Shown here one piece after another: positions 1 through 8,838 of a stretch of 9,698 nt of DNA. Each line of letters begins with the position of its first letter. The stretch's first letter is position 1. The position numbers were made by a program, and so were the translations under genes. This stretch comes from Archangium sp. (GTDB lineage: Bacteria > Myxococcota > Myxococcia > Myxococcales > Myxococcaceae): assembly GCA_016793585.1 (NCBI GenBank), contig JAEUJR010000232.1, positions 1 to 9,698 of the forward strand, written 5' to 3'. Under the pieces are notes generated by a model. It had not been told where the DNA came from. It saw only the letters and a program-made list of their open reading frames with translations, and made no database searches.

Positions 1-395
1 CGTTGGGGCTGTCGAAGCGCTTCGACGAGGCGGCACGCGAGCTCGACCATGTAGAGCGGGCTGGCTTCGACCGCGGACTCATCGAAGGTGAACGGGCTGC
101 TGCCGAGCTCGAACAGTGCCGCTGGGTCGACGCCGAGCAGCGACTGACGCGACTGTTGAGCACACCGCGCGCCATGCGGGAACTGACGGGCAGCGTCTAC
201 AACCTCGTCTGCCTGCGCTCGAGGCAGGGCCGTCAAACCGAGGCGCTCGAGCTCCTGCGATCGGTCATCGCGGCTGGGTACGGAGACCTGCGCCACCTCT
301 CGACCGACCCCCACCTCGAGGGGCTACGCCGAGCGCTCCCGAACGAACTGAAGACGGTCGTCGCGCGGGCGCCCCGCCAGTGCACCACGTGGTGA
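1..395 (+). CDS. TPR-repeat protein, C-terminal part (5' end outside window)
   Basis: The reading frame is open from the window edge to a TGA at 393-395, so the true start lies upstream; the TTG at 3 is only the first possible start inside the window. The visible 130 or so residues are mostly helical. They contain a tetratricopeptide-like pair: WVDAEQRLTRLL, then YNLVCLRSRQGRQTEALELL. The sequence then continues as an Ala-Gly-Tyr turn and a STDPHLEGLRR segment. This 'Leu-x-x-Asp-Pro-x-Leu-x-x-Leu' ending after a TPR is typical of the last repeat of many bacterial TPR proteins. TPRs mediate protein-protein contacts; in myxobacteria such tails occur on Ser/Thr kinases, adenylate cyclases and stand-alone proteins, and the missing N-terminus prevents choosing among them. 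The gene converges on the PDZ protein gene with 6 nt between the stops and no visible terminator hairpin. Confidence 0.7.
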   Translation, partial: LGLSKRFDEAARELDHVERAGFDRGLIEGERAAAELEQCRWVDAEQRLTRLLSTPRAMRELTGSVYNLVCLRSRQGRQTEALELLRSVIAAGYGDLRHLSTDPHLEGLRRALPNELKTVVARAPRQCTTW

Positions 396-401
396 CGCCA
401 G

Positions 402-1442
402 CTACTTCCCCTTCACGATCGTCACGGTCTTCAGCTCGCCCCGACGTACGAAATCGACGACGAAGCGTTCCTTGCCCTGCAGCTTCGCCATCAACTCCTC
501 GGGTGTTCGCGGCAGCGGCGCGCCGTTGATCGCGCGAACCTCGTCGCCATTGGCGAAGCCCAGCCTGGCGAAGAACGAGCCGCTTCGAATGGCGTAGACC
601 TTCACGCTGTACCCGCCTTCGCGTGTGACCGGAACGAAGCGAGCGGCGCGCATCAGACACTCCGGCGTGACGCTCAGCTGCGACGAGATCTCCATCACGT
701 CGCCGCGGTCCGTGACGGCACTCGCGGGAAGCTCACACGCCTCACGCGCTTCAAGATGCAACGCGTTGCCAGGGTGCAGCGCCAGGCTCTCGCCGTCACC
801 GACGATGGTGCACGCAAGGGTCATCGGCTTCCCGGCGCGCACGAGCGACAGGGAAAGCGCGTTCGACGGCCCGGCCTTCAATCCTGGCGGCTCAGGGAGC
901 GGCTCGACCAACAGATCGCCCTCCTCCACCCCAATCGCACGCAGCATCGCGTCGGGCCCGAGCTGTTCGACGAGCAGCTTGCCGTCAGCCTGTGCCTCGA
1001 GCTTCACGGCTCCAGAGAGACACTCCGCGACCGTTGCCGGCGCACCGAAGCGAGTCAGGTCGAGCACACACCCGGTCTTGCTCGAACGCGCGCTCGCGAG
1101 CGACGCCCGGGCCACGACCGGCTCGCACGGCCCGAGTCGTCTTCGAATTCGACGACCTCCGCCCAGCGACTCGAGCCGGGCGCCCCCGCTCTCGAGCAGC
1201 GCTCTCCCGAGCAACTCGATGCTGGTTCCCTGGAGCTTCCCTTCGACCACCAGCGTCAACGGGTTGTTCTCGAGCCCCGGCCATACGTCGTACTCGGTGC
1301 AGTTCACCTTCGAGAGCCACGCCACCACGTCCTTCACCCGGGCGCCCTTCTTGAACGCGACGTCGAGGGTCGCCGAGAGGGACACCGGTGAACAAGTCGC
1401 CGGCTGAGCGGCGAGCAGCGAAACGAGCAGGGCGAACGCCAT
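402..1442 (-). CDS. Exported protein with secretin N0/STN-like domain and two PDZ-like modules (GspC-like C-terminus)
   Basis: The product is 346 residues long. Residues 1-15 or so look like a short signal peptide (MAFALLVSLLAAQPA); Cys17 is not in a proper lipobox. Residues 28-92 (VKDVVAWLSKVN, LTLVVEGKLQGTSIELLGRALL) resemble the N0/STN fold at the start of secretins. Residues 260-346 match the PDZ domain of type II secretion protein GspC (VYAIRSGSFFARLGFANGDE, then INGAPL). Residues 125-214 look like a diverged earlier copy of the same Cys-plus-PDZ module (IGVEEGDLLVEPL, LSLVRAGKPMTL). Cysteines 106, 125, 141, 211, 236 and 262 could form periplasmic disulfides. The GspC inner-membrane helix and HR region are absent and no other T2SS genes are visible, so calling it GspC would be wrong. 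The ATG at 1442 overlaps the methyltransferase stop (TGATG), which supports this start and translational coupling. A longer open frame runs back to 1598, but only inside the upstream gene and with low-complexity Arg-rich sequence. Confidence 0.72.
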   Translation of the reverse strand: MAFALLVSLLAAQPATCSPVSLSATLDVAFKKGARVKDVVAWLSKVNCTEYDVWPGLENNPLTLVVEGKLQGTSIELLGRALLESGGARLESLGGGRRIRRRLGPCEPVVARASLASARSSKTGCVLDLTRFGAPATVAECLSGAVKLEAQADGKLLVEQLGPDAMLRAIGVEEGDLLVEPLPEPPGLKAGPSNALSLSLVRAGKPMTLACTIVGDGESLALHPGNALHLEAREACELPASAVTDRGDVMEISSQLSVTPECLMRAARFVPVTREGGYSVKVYAIRSGSFFARLGFANGDEVRAINGAPLPRTPEELMAKLQGKERFVVDFVRRGELKTVTIVKGK

Positions 1443-2371
1443 CACGACACCTCGTCGACGAGACACTTGAGGGCGCTGGGTTGTGAGAAATCGACGTCGC
1501 TCGCGCCGAACGACGTCAGCCGCCGGATCCTGCGCGCGCCGAGCCCTCGCGTCACGTGGGCCTCGAAGTCCTTCATGCTCAGCGCTTCGACGTTGCACAT
1601 CGAGAGCAGCAGGCCCTTCGGCGCGAGCACCTTCTCGGCCGCGCTGACGAGCTGATGGTAGTCGCGGCTCGCGGTGAAACGACTCGTCTTCGTCGTCGCG
1701 AAGCCTGGCGGGTCGAGCACGATCAGCTCGAACTGCTCCTGCTTCTTGGCGAACCGCGCGAGCCAGTCGAAGGAGTCGCCCGCGATGAAGTCGAACCGAT
1801 CGGGTGTGACGCCGTTCTTCGCCAGGTTCTCCTCACCCCAGTCGAGCACCTTGCGTGACGCATCGACGTTGGCGGCCCTCGCCGCGCCTCCGAGCCGGGC
1901 GGCCACCCCGAACCCGCACGTGTACGAGAAGAGGTTCAGCACCCGCCGGCCCCTGGCGTTCGCGCGAACCCACCGCCGCGCTTCACGGGCGTCGAGGTAG
2001 AGGCCGACCGACAAGCCGTTCGCGGGCCGAATCACGAAGTCGAGCCCGAGCTCCTGCACCAGCACTTCGGGAGCCGCGACACCCGCGATCGGCTCCACCG
2101 GCGCCAGGGCGTCGACCGCTTCGTTCGCGGCGCGCTTCGCTTCACGAGGCCGGAACTTCACGTAGACACTCGAGACAGGCCCCAGCAGCAGCTCGCCCAG
2201 CCGCTTCGCCTCGTCGCGCGTCGCGTCCCGATAGAACGAGAGCACGGCCACCGAACCGAAGACGTCGACGGTGACGCCGTTCAGCTCGCCGTCGATCCAC
2301 CGGAAGCAGGTGGTGTCGTCGGGCAAGCGCTCGCGGCGGCGCCCCAGCTGCGTCTTCAGGAGCGCTTCCAC
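1442..2371 (-). CDS. Class I SAM-dependent methyltransferase, RlmI/RlmK-like, without PUA domain
   Basis: This 309-residue Rossmann-fold methyltransferase resembles the 23S rRNA methyltransferases RlmI (m5C1962) and RlmK (m7G2069 domain). Visible signatures are GLYLDAREAR (123-132), where the family has GLFLDqR; SAM-binding motif I VLNLFSYTCGFG (144-155); the acidic loop NVDAS (168-172); GDSFDWL (198-204); and catalytic-region motif IV LDPPGF (219-224), followed by the C-terminal strand region (LLLSMCNVEALS). Residues 20-50 (FRWIDGELNGVTVDVFGSVA) match the linker-like domain before the methyltransferase core. RlmI proteins are near 396 residues and begin with a PUA domain of about 75 residues; here the protein begins after that point. 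The start is a GTG at 2371, which overlaps the end of the upstream amidohydrolase gene by 16 nt. The substrate is probably rRNA, but which base is methylated cannot be read from the sequence. Confidence 0.85.
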   Translation of the reverse strand: MEALLKTQLGRRRERLPDDTTCFRWIDGELNGVTVDVFGSVAVLSFYRDATRDEAKRLGELLLGPVSSVYVKFRPREAKRAANEAVDALAPVEPIAGVAAPEVLVQELGLDFVIRPANGLSVGLYLDAREARRWVRANARGRRVLNLFSYTCGFGVAARLGGAARAANVDASRKVLDWGEENLAKNGVTPDRFDFIAGDSFDWLARFAKKQEQFELIVLDPPGFATTKTSRFTASRDYHQLVSAAEKVLAPKGLLLSMCNVEALSMKDFEAHVTRGLGARRIRRLTSFGASDVDFSQPSALKCLVDEVS

Positions 2372-3672
2372 ACCGCCTCGACGGCCTTCGCGGCCTCGTG
2401 CTCGAGCGCCAGGTGCGGCGTCGCGAGCAGCTGCCCTTCACGCACGGCGACCCGCCCGTTCACGATCGTCCACGCGGCGCGCGTCTGGCTCAGCTGCATC
2501 AAGAGGTGCGGCGTGAAGTTGCCCGCCTCCTGCGGCGGCACGAAGTCATGCACCACGAGATCGGCGATCGCGCCCACGTCGAGCGTTCCCGACGGTTGAC
2601 CGAACACCATGGTGCAGAGCTCGGCCGGGCCTCCGACGAGGAACGTCGCCATCAGGTTGTCGGGGTCGAGCATTCGGCCAGAGCGGGCGAGCGTCATCAC
2701 GCCGGTGAAGCTCGCGGCCAGCTCTTCCCACAACGTGCCGCTGCCTCCGGTGCCGAGCCCGACGAGGTTCTGACTCAGCAGCACGGCCTCCATGCCCAGC
2801 GCGCTGCCACCTTCGAGCGTGTGCGTGAGGCGCGGACTCAGCGCGATGAGCGGTCGGGTGCGCGCGAGGCGCTGGGCCTCGGCGCGATCGATGGCCCGCG
2901 CGTGAGCCCCGATGGAGGCCCCGCCAAGCAAGCCGAACGTCTCGAAGCGGTTCACGATGCGCGTGTTGTGTCGGTCCCACGTCAGGGCGAGATCTTCGTC
3001 ACTCTCGGCCATGCGAAAGTGCGCGCCCACCCCGAGCTCTTCTTTGAGGCGGCCGACCCGGCGGAGCAGATCGTCATCGGCGCAGAACGAGCTCGCCACG
3101 CCGAGCGCGCCGCGCACCAGCGGGTTCTCTCTCATCGCGACGGCGTAGCCAGCGTTCGCCTCCACCTGGCCGGGGCCGGGCGTGCCTTCTTGCCGGCTGC
3201 TCGAGGCGTGGCTGTTGATGAGCCGTGCGCCAAGGCGCGTCGCGACGCGTGCCTGCACGAGCAACGCCTCTTCGACGCAGGTCGGCGCGTGCAGGTGCTC
3301 GACGAAGAGCGTCGTGCCTCGCAGCAACCCGCGGGCGATCGACACGGCGGTGAGCGCCTCGACCTCGGCCACCGTGAGGCGGCGATCGAGCTCGCCTTCG
3401 AAGCGGTACCGATCTTCGAGCGTGCGCAGCAGGTGGTGCCCAGACCACGGAGACAGCTGGGCGTTGACGAGCCGCGTGTGGCAGTCGACGAGGCCGGGCG
3501 TCACCAACCGCCCGTCACAGCGAACCGCCCAGTCGCCGGGTCGCGCAGGCAGCTCGGCGTCGTTCTGCACCTGGGCGATCGCGTTCCCTTCGACGAGCAC
3601 GGCCATGTGCGTTCGCACGCGGCCATCCGCACTGAAGAGACTGCAGTCCTTGAGCAGCAACCGGCCTTCCAC
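2356..3672 (-). CDS. SsnA-like amidohydrolase-superfamily protein, probably catalytically inactive
   Basis: The 438 residues cover a complete composite-domain amidohydrolase of the SsnA/TRZ-ATZ type: an N-terminal beta-sandwich part, TPGLVDCHTRL at 58-68, GTTLFVEHLHAP at 119-130, the barrel, and a C-terminal strand with GAIADLVVHDF and TIVNGRVAVREGQLL. Related enzymes are metal-dependent deaminases or hydrolases of purines, pyrimidines and similar compounds. The usual ligands are largely missing. The HxH pair is His65-Thr-Arg67. The HxHxxE motif is His218-Phe-Arg220 with Glu223 kept. The later His is retained (His257 in GAHARAID). The barrel-end Asp of GTDG is replaced by Gly309 in LGTGGSG. 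The frame is intact over its full length, so this looks like a maintained pseudoenzyme or a changed chemistry rather than decay. The GTG at 3672 is the chosen start; an in-frame TAG lies five codons upstream. The stop overlaps the methyltransferase start. Confidence 0.85.
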   Translation of the reverse strand: MEGRLLLKDCSLFSADGRVRTHMAVLVEGNAIAQVQNDAELPARPGDWAVRCDGRLVTPGLVDCHTRLVNAQLSPWSGHHLLRTLEDRYRFEGELDRRLTVAEVEALTAVSIARGLLRGTTLFVEHLHAPTCVEEALLVQARVATRLGARLINSHASSSRQEGTPGPGQVEANAGYAVAMRENPLVRGALGVASSFCADDDLLRRVGRLKEELGVGAHFRMAESDEDLALTWDRHNTRIVNRFETFGLLGGASIGAHARAIDRAEAQRLARTRPLIALSPRLTHTLEGGSALGMEAVLLSQNLVGLGTGGSGTLWEELAASFTGVMTLARSGRMLDPDNLMATFLVGGPAELCTMVFGQPSGTLDVGAIADLVVHDFVPPQEAGNFTPHLLMQLSQTRAAWTIVNGRVAVREGQLLATPHLALEHEAAKAVEAVWKRS

Positions 3673-3719
3673 GAGGCGGGCAGCCTACCCTCGAACCGAC
3701 GACTCACTGCATCGGAGTC

Positions 3720-3881
3720 TCAGCGGGTCGGCTGAGGGGCAGCGTTCGCCTTCTTGACCGGTGCCTCGCGGCACTTGCAGCGCTTCTCTTTGGGAACGTT
3801 GCCGAGCACCGATTCGACGTGGGCTCCACAGCCGCGCCAATCGGGCTTTCCGCAGGAGGGACAGGTGACGGCCATGCACAT
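3720..3881 (-). CDS. Small Cys-rich putative zinc-binding protein (53 aa)
   Basis: The frame encodes 53 residues beginning MCMAVTCPSCGKPDWRGCGA and ending in a Lys/Ala/Pro-rich tail before a TGA at 3720-3722. Cys7-x-x-Cys10, Cys18, His21 and the pair Cys35-x-Cys37 form a plausible metal site. The arrangement CPxCGKPxWxGCGxHVxxVL...VPxxxRCxC is one I recognise from small uncharacterised proteins found in bacteria and eukaryotes; their function is unknown to me. A strong Shine-Dalgarno sequence (AAGGAG, 7 nt before the ATG) supports both the gene and the start, which could equally be the second Met (3875). It lies between the kinase gene (57-nt gap) and the amidohydrolase gene (47-nt gap) on the same strand, so co-transcription is likely. 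It is short enough to be missed by automatic gene callers. Confidence 0.85.
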   Translation of the reverse strand: MCMAVTCPSCGKPDWRGCGAHVESVLGNVPKEKRCKCREAPVKKANAAPQPTR

Positions 3882-3888
3882 GGGGCGA

Positions 3889-3894
3889 CTCCTT
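3889..3894 (-). promoter_or_regulatory. Shine-Dalgarno sequence of the small Cys-rich gene
   Basis: Minus-strand AAGGAG is spaced 7 nt from the ATG at 3881-3879. It is the clearest Shine-Dalgarno match I found in the window; the other genes start by overlap with the preceding stop or have weak or no purine-rich leader. It decides the start of this very short gene. Confidence 0.75.
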
Positions 3895-3938
3895 GATTCG
3901 GCGTTCGGCCAGTGGGAGCCGCCGCACCGAAGAAGGGT

Positions 3939-5944
<2,006 letters not shown>

Positions 5945-5948
<4 letters not shown>

Positions 5949-7630
5949 GACTCCTTGAAGCCGAGGATCCGGAACGTCGGAACCCCCTTCTCCTTGCCCT
6001 TCACCTGCAGCACCGAGACGGGCTCGACGATGAAGCCCGGCCCGGCGCGGCGAACGGTCGTCTCACTGGCCAACACCTCGGCGCCCTTGGCGAGACCGCA
6101 CAGACGGGAGCTGGTGTTGACGGAGTCTCCGATGGCCGTGAACTCGTGCCGCTCGGTCGAGCCGATGTAGCCGACGACCGCGGGCCCCGTGTTGACGCCG
6201 ATGCCGACCTCGATGGCCTTCTTGCCGGCCTCTTCGCGCTGCCGGTTCATCTCGTGAATTTCGTCGAGCATCTCGAGCGCACAGCGCAGCGCGCGGGCGG
6301 CGTCGTCGGGGTGCACGATCGGCGGGCCCCAGGTGGCCATCACGCAGTCGCCGATGAACTTGTCGAGGTTGCCCTCGTACTTGAAGATCACGCCGGCCAT
6401 CGCGGTGAAGAAGGTGTTCAACATCGCGACGGTCTCTTGCGGGCTGTCGGCCTCGGCCATCGAGGTGAAGCCACGAATGTCGGCGAAGATGACGCTGACT
6501 TCGGCGAGACGCCCGACGCGCAGCAGCTCGACCTTGCCCGACACGACTGCTTCGGCGACGGCGGGCGCGAGGAAGCGTGAGAGCTCGGCGCGAGTGAGCG
6601 CTTCCTTCTCGATCTTTCCGGCGAGGTCGGCGTTGTCGAGGGCGATGGCGGCCTGAGACGCGATACCCGCCAGCACCTTGAGGTCCTTCTCCGAGAAGGC
6701 GTTCGTGCGCTCGCGCGTGTCGCAGAAGAGAATGCCCTTGAGCACGCCCTTCGAGAGCAGCGGCACGGCCATGGCGGAACGAATGCCCTGCGCGACGATC
6801 GACTCCGACGACGAGAAGCGCGAGTCGAGAATGGCGTCGGCGGTGAGCACGGCGCTACGCGTCTCCGACACGCGCTTGAGCACGGTCTCGGAGACGGTCA
6901 CTTCGGTGTTGTCGGCCTTGCGGCGCTTGATGGCCTGCGGGTTCAGCTCACCATCGTCGTCGGCGAGGAAGATGACCGCGTTGTCGGCGGCGAGCAGCTC
7001 GAAGGCGACGCCGAGAATCTTGTCGAGCAGCGACGGCAGGTCGCGCTCCATGCCAACGAGCCGGTGGAACTCGTTGGCGATGCGCAGCTTCTCGTAGTCT
7101 TGCTTGAGCGTCTCGATGTCAGAGAGCTTGTCGGCCGGGCGGAACTCGGCCGACTCCATCTGCGCGACCGTCGCGAGGAAGGCCGGCATGGAGTGCGCCG
7201 ACTGCACCACGGTGACGCCTGCATTCGAGGTAGGCGTGGCGCCGGCGTGATCGACGCCCGACATGAAGACGAGGCGGCTGTTGCCCAACGCGATCTCGTC
7301 GCCGTCGCGCAGGCGCAGCTCACGAACCTTGCGGCCGTTGACGAAGGTGCCGTTCGACGAGTTGAGGTCGCGCAGCAGAAACGTCGCGCCCACGCGCTCG
7401 ATCACGCAGTGCTCTTTCGAGACCTCACGATCGACGAGGCGCAGCGTGTTGTTGGGGTGACGGCCCAGAGACGTCTTCTCGGCCAGGGGGAACTCACCCT
7501 GCTTGCCGTCGGCGAACTTGCCCGCGAGGCGGGGCCCCTTGAGTTGGCCGGGCGCGTACACCTGCGCAGGCTTCGGTTCGCCCGCAGCGGCGAGGTTGGT
7601 CAGGGGAATCGGTTGAGGAGCCAAGCGCAT
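5945..7630 (-). CDS. FHA-GAF-class III adenylate/guanylate cyclase
   Basis: This 561-residue soluble protein has three domains. The FHA domain (about 36-122) has the phosphothreonine-binding signature: Gly56-Arg57, Ser71, His74 and SSNGTFVNG (91-99). The GAF domain spans about 196-335 (VAFELLAADNAVIFLADDDG, GIRSAMAVPLLSKGVLKGIL); the ligand is unknown. The class III cyclase domain spans about 375-540, with metal-binding Asp384 (FADIRGFTSM) and Asp428 (DKFIGDCVMA), base-recognising Lys424 and Thr498 (EFTAIGD), and transition-state residues Asn505 and Arg509. All catalytic residues are present. Lys with Thr is the class IIIb pattern that normally makes cAMP from ATP. A short coiled segment joins GAF to cyclase, as expected for a dimer. 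The product is a second messenger; the FHA domain suggests control by Ser/Thr phosphorylation, and the kinase gene immediately downstream overlaps it. The ATG at 7630 has no strong Shine-Dalgarno. Confidence 0.93.
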
Positions 7631-7721
7631 GGGACCCTAGCAAGAGGAACGCTCCTGACAAAACGAACGTGACGCATCCAAGTTCTGATCGGACTCGAAA
7701 AGTCGCGTAGAACCCGCCTCC
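7631..7721. promoter_or_regulatory. Divergent intergenic region, presumed promoters for both directions
   Basis: These 91 nt separate the divergent cyclase and SUFU-like genes and are the longest non-coding stretch in the window. They are less GC-rich than the flanks. By position they should contain promoters for the minus-strand run of six genes and for the plus-strand pair. I could not identify convincing -35/-10 boxes for either direction. A TTGTCA-like hexamer on the minus strand (7661-7656) has a TAGGGT 16 nt further on, but that would place transcription start inside the coding sequence. No operator palindrome is evident. Confidence 0.4.
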
Positions 7722-8789
7722 ATGGCGAAGGCGCTTGGGAAGAAACCAAAGAAGTCGGCAACCACCCGGACTCCCTCGAAAAAGACCGCGAAGAAGGTGA
7801 CGAAACCGTTGCGCGCGCCGAGGCGTGCTGCCGAGGTGGCGTCGGCGGCCCCGAAGGTCTCCCCCACTGAACGGCGAGCCCTGATTCTCGCGGCGCTCGA
7901 AGCGGCGCAGGCGACGCACTGGGGCGCGAGCGTCGTCACCACGTCGACCGTCGGCGGAGTCGAGCTGCGGGTGATGAGCAAGGCGGGCGCGAAGCCGTTC
8001 TGGTGGCTGCGCACGCACGGCCTGTCGAGCGTGGCGGGCGTCGAGTTGGCCATGCGCGTGCCGCGCGGGAAAGACGAACCGCAGGTGCCCGCCATCTTCC
8101 TGCCCGTGCTCGAGCGCCTCATCGGGCTCGCCCGTGAACGTCAGCTGCACGTCGGGCAGATCGTTCGTTGGCCCAGGCCCTTCGGCGAGACGGCCGAGAC
8201 CGATCTCGAAGCGTTCGCGATCACCCTCGACCCTGCGTTCGGTGAGCTGCGCACGGCGCACGACTTCGTGCCGGTGCTGCTCGCCGTGGGCCTCACCCAG
8301 GACGAAGCGAAGCTCGTTCGCGAGTGGAGCCCACAGGGGCTGCTCGAGGTGCTGGCCCGCGTCGACCCGACGTTGAGCACCACGCTCGATCGCGGCTCGC
8401 TGCTCGCATCTCCCCGGGCGCGCCAGGCCATCGAGCAGCGCGTCGAGCGTGAAGGCTCGTCGATGGGCGTGCTCCAGGCGTCGGTGAGCGAGCTGACCGG
8501 CAAAGACCGCTTCGTGTGGAGGCTCGACGCCGACGCCGCCGACGCGATCATGAGCCTGCTCAAAGGCCGCATCGGGCACCAGCGCCCCTTCATCGTGAAG
8601 AGCGAGACCTCGGACCTCGAGGTGACGCCGGGCGATCTTCCCGCCATCACCGTCGAGAAAGACAAAGCGACGCTCAAGCTGACGCAGACCGTCGCCCGCG
8701 CGGTGCGCTCGACCCTGAAGGCCCGCCCCGGCACGTACACCTGGGACGCGCTGCCTGCCCTGACGGTCGAGGTCGTGCCGACCCCCTGA
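7722..8789 (+). CDS. Suppressor-of-fused (SUFU)-like domain protein
   Basis: The 355 residues begin with a Lys/Ala/Thr/Pro-rich basic tail (about 1-35, with repeated KKTAKK-type segments) that looks disordered and histone H1-like. Residues 75-230 or so resemble the bacterial SUFU domain: GVELAMRVPRGKDEPQVPAI (106-125), FAITLDPAFGELRTAHDFVP (165-184), LLAVGLTQDEAKLVREWSPQ (186-205) and GLLEVLARVDP (206-216), followed by a 'TTLDRGSLL' strand. The last 120 residues (including RVEREGSSM and DRFVWRLDADAADAIMSLL) I do not recognise. Bacterial SUFU proteins are often predicted immunity proteins of polymorphic toxin systems, but no toxin gene is visible beside this one, so that role is not supported here. 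No Shine-Dalgarno precedes the ATG; the start is set by the divergent gap and the length of the tail. The assignment rests on motif resemblance alone. Confidence 0.68.
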   Translation: MAKALGKKPKKSATTRTPSKKTAKKVTKPLRAPRRAAEVASAAPKVSPTERRALILAALEAAQATHWGASVVTTSTVGGVELRVMSKAGAKPFWWLRTHGLSSVAGVELAMRVPRGKDEPQVPAIFLPVLERLIGLARERQLHVGQIVRWPRPFGETAETDLEAFAITLDPAFGELRTAHDFVPVLLAVGLTQDEAKLVREWSPQGLLEVLARVDPTLSTTLDRGSLLASPRARQAIEQRVEREGSSMGVLQASVSELTGKDRFVWRLDADAADAIMSLLKGRIGHQRPFIVKSETSDLEVTPGDLPAITVEKDKATLKLTQTVARAVRSTLKARPGTYTWDALPALTVEVVPTP

Positions 8790-8838
8790 AGGCGGAATCT
8801 GGCCCCGACCGAGCGACGCACGCGGTAAAGCAGCCTCC

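Noticed and set aside
402..1442. Annotation as type II secretion protein GspC
   Set aside because: Only the C-terminal PDZ matches. The inner-membrane helix and HR domain are missing, an N0-like domain is present instead, and no other secretion genes are visible.
1443..1598. N-terminal extension of the PDZ protein to a start at 1598
   Set aside because: It lies entirely within the methyltransferase coding region, encodes Arg-rich sequence and would bury the signal peptide that begins at the ATG at 1442.
3701..3719. Inverted repeat GACTC-N9-GAGTC just after the small Cys-rich gene, as a terminator
   Set aside because: The stem is only 5 bp with a 9-nt loop and no following T-run, so it is probably chance.
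2398..3735. Plus-strand open frame of 445 codons antisense to the amidohydrolase
   Set aside because: The minus-strand frame gives a clear amidohydrolase fold signature; the antisense product has no recognisable motif.
7640..7661. TTGTCA-N16-TAGGGT as a promoter for the cyclase gene
   Set aside because: The -10-like box ends only 3 nt before the ATG, so transcription would begin within the coding region; the hexamers are weak matches in any case.
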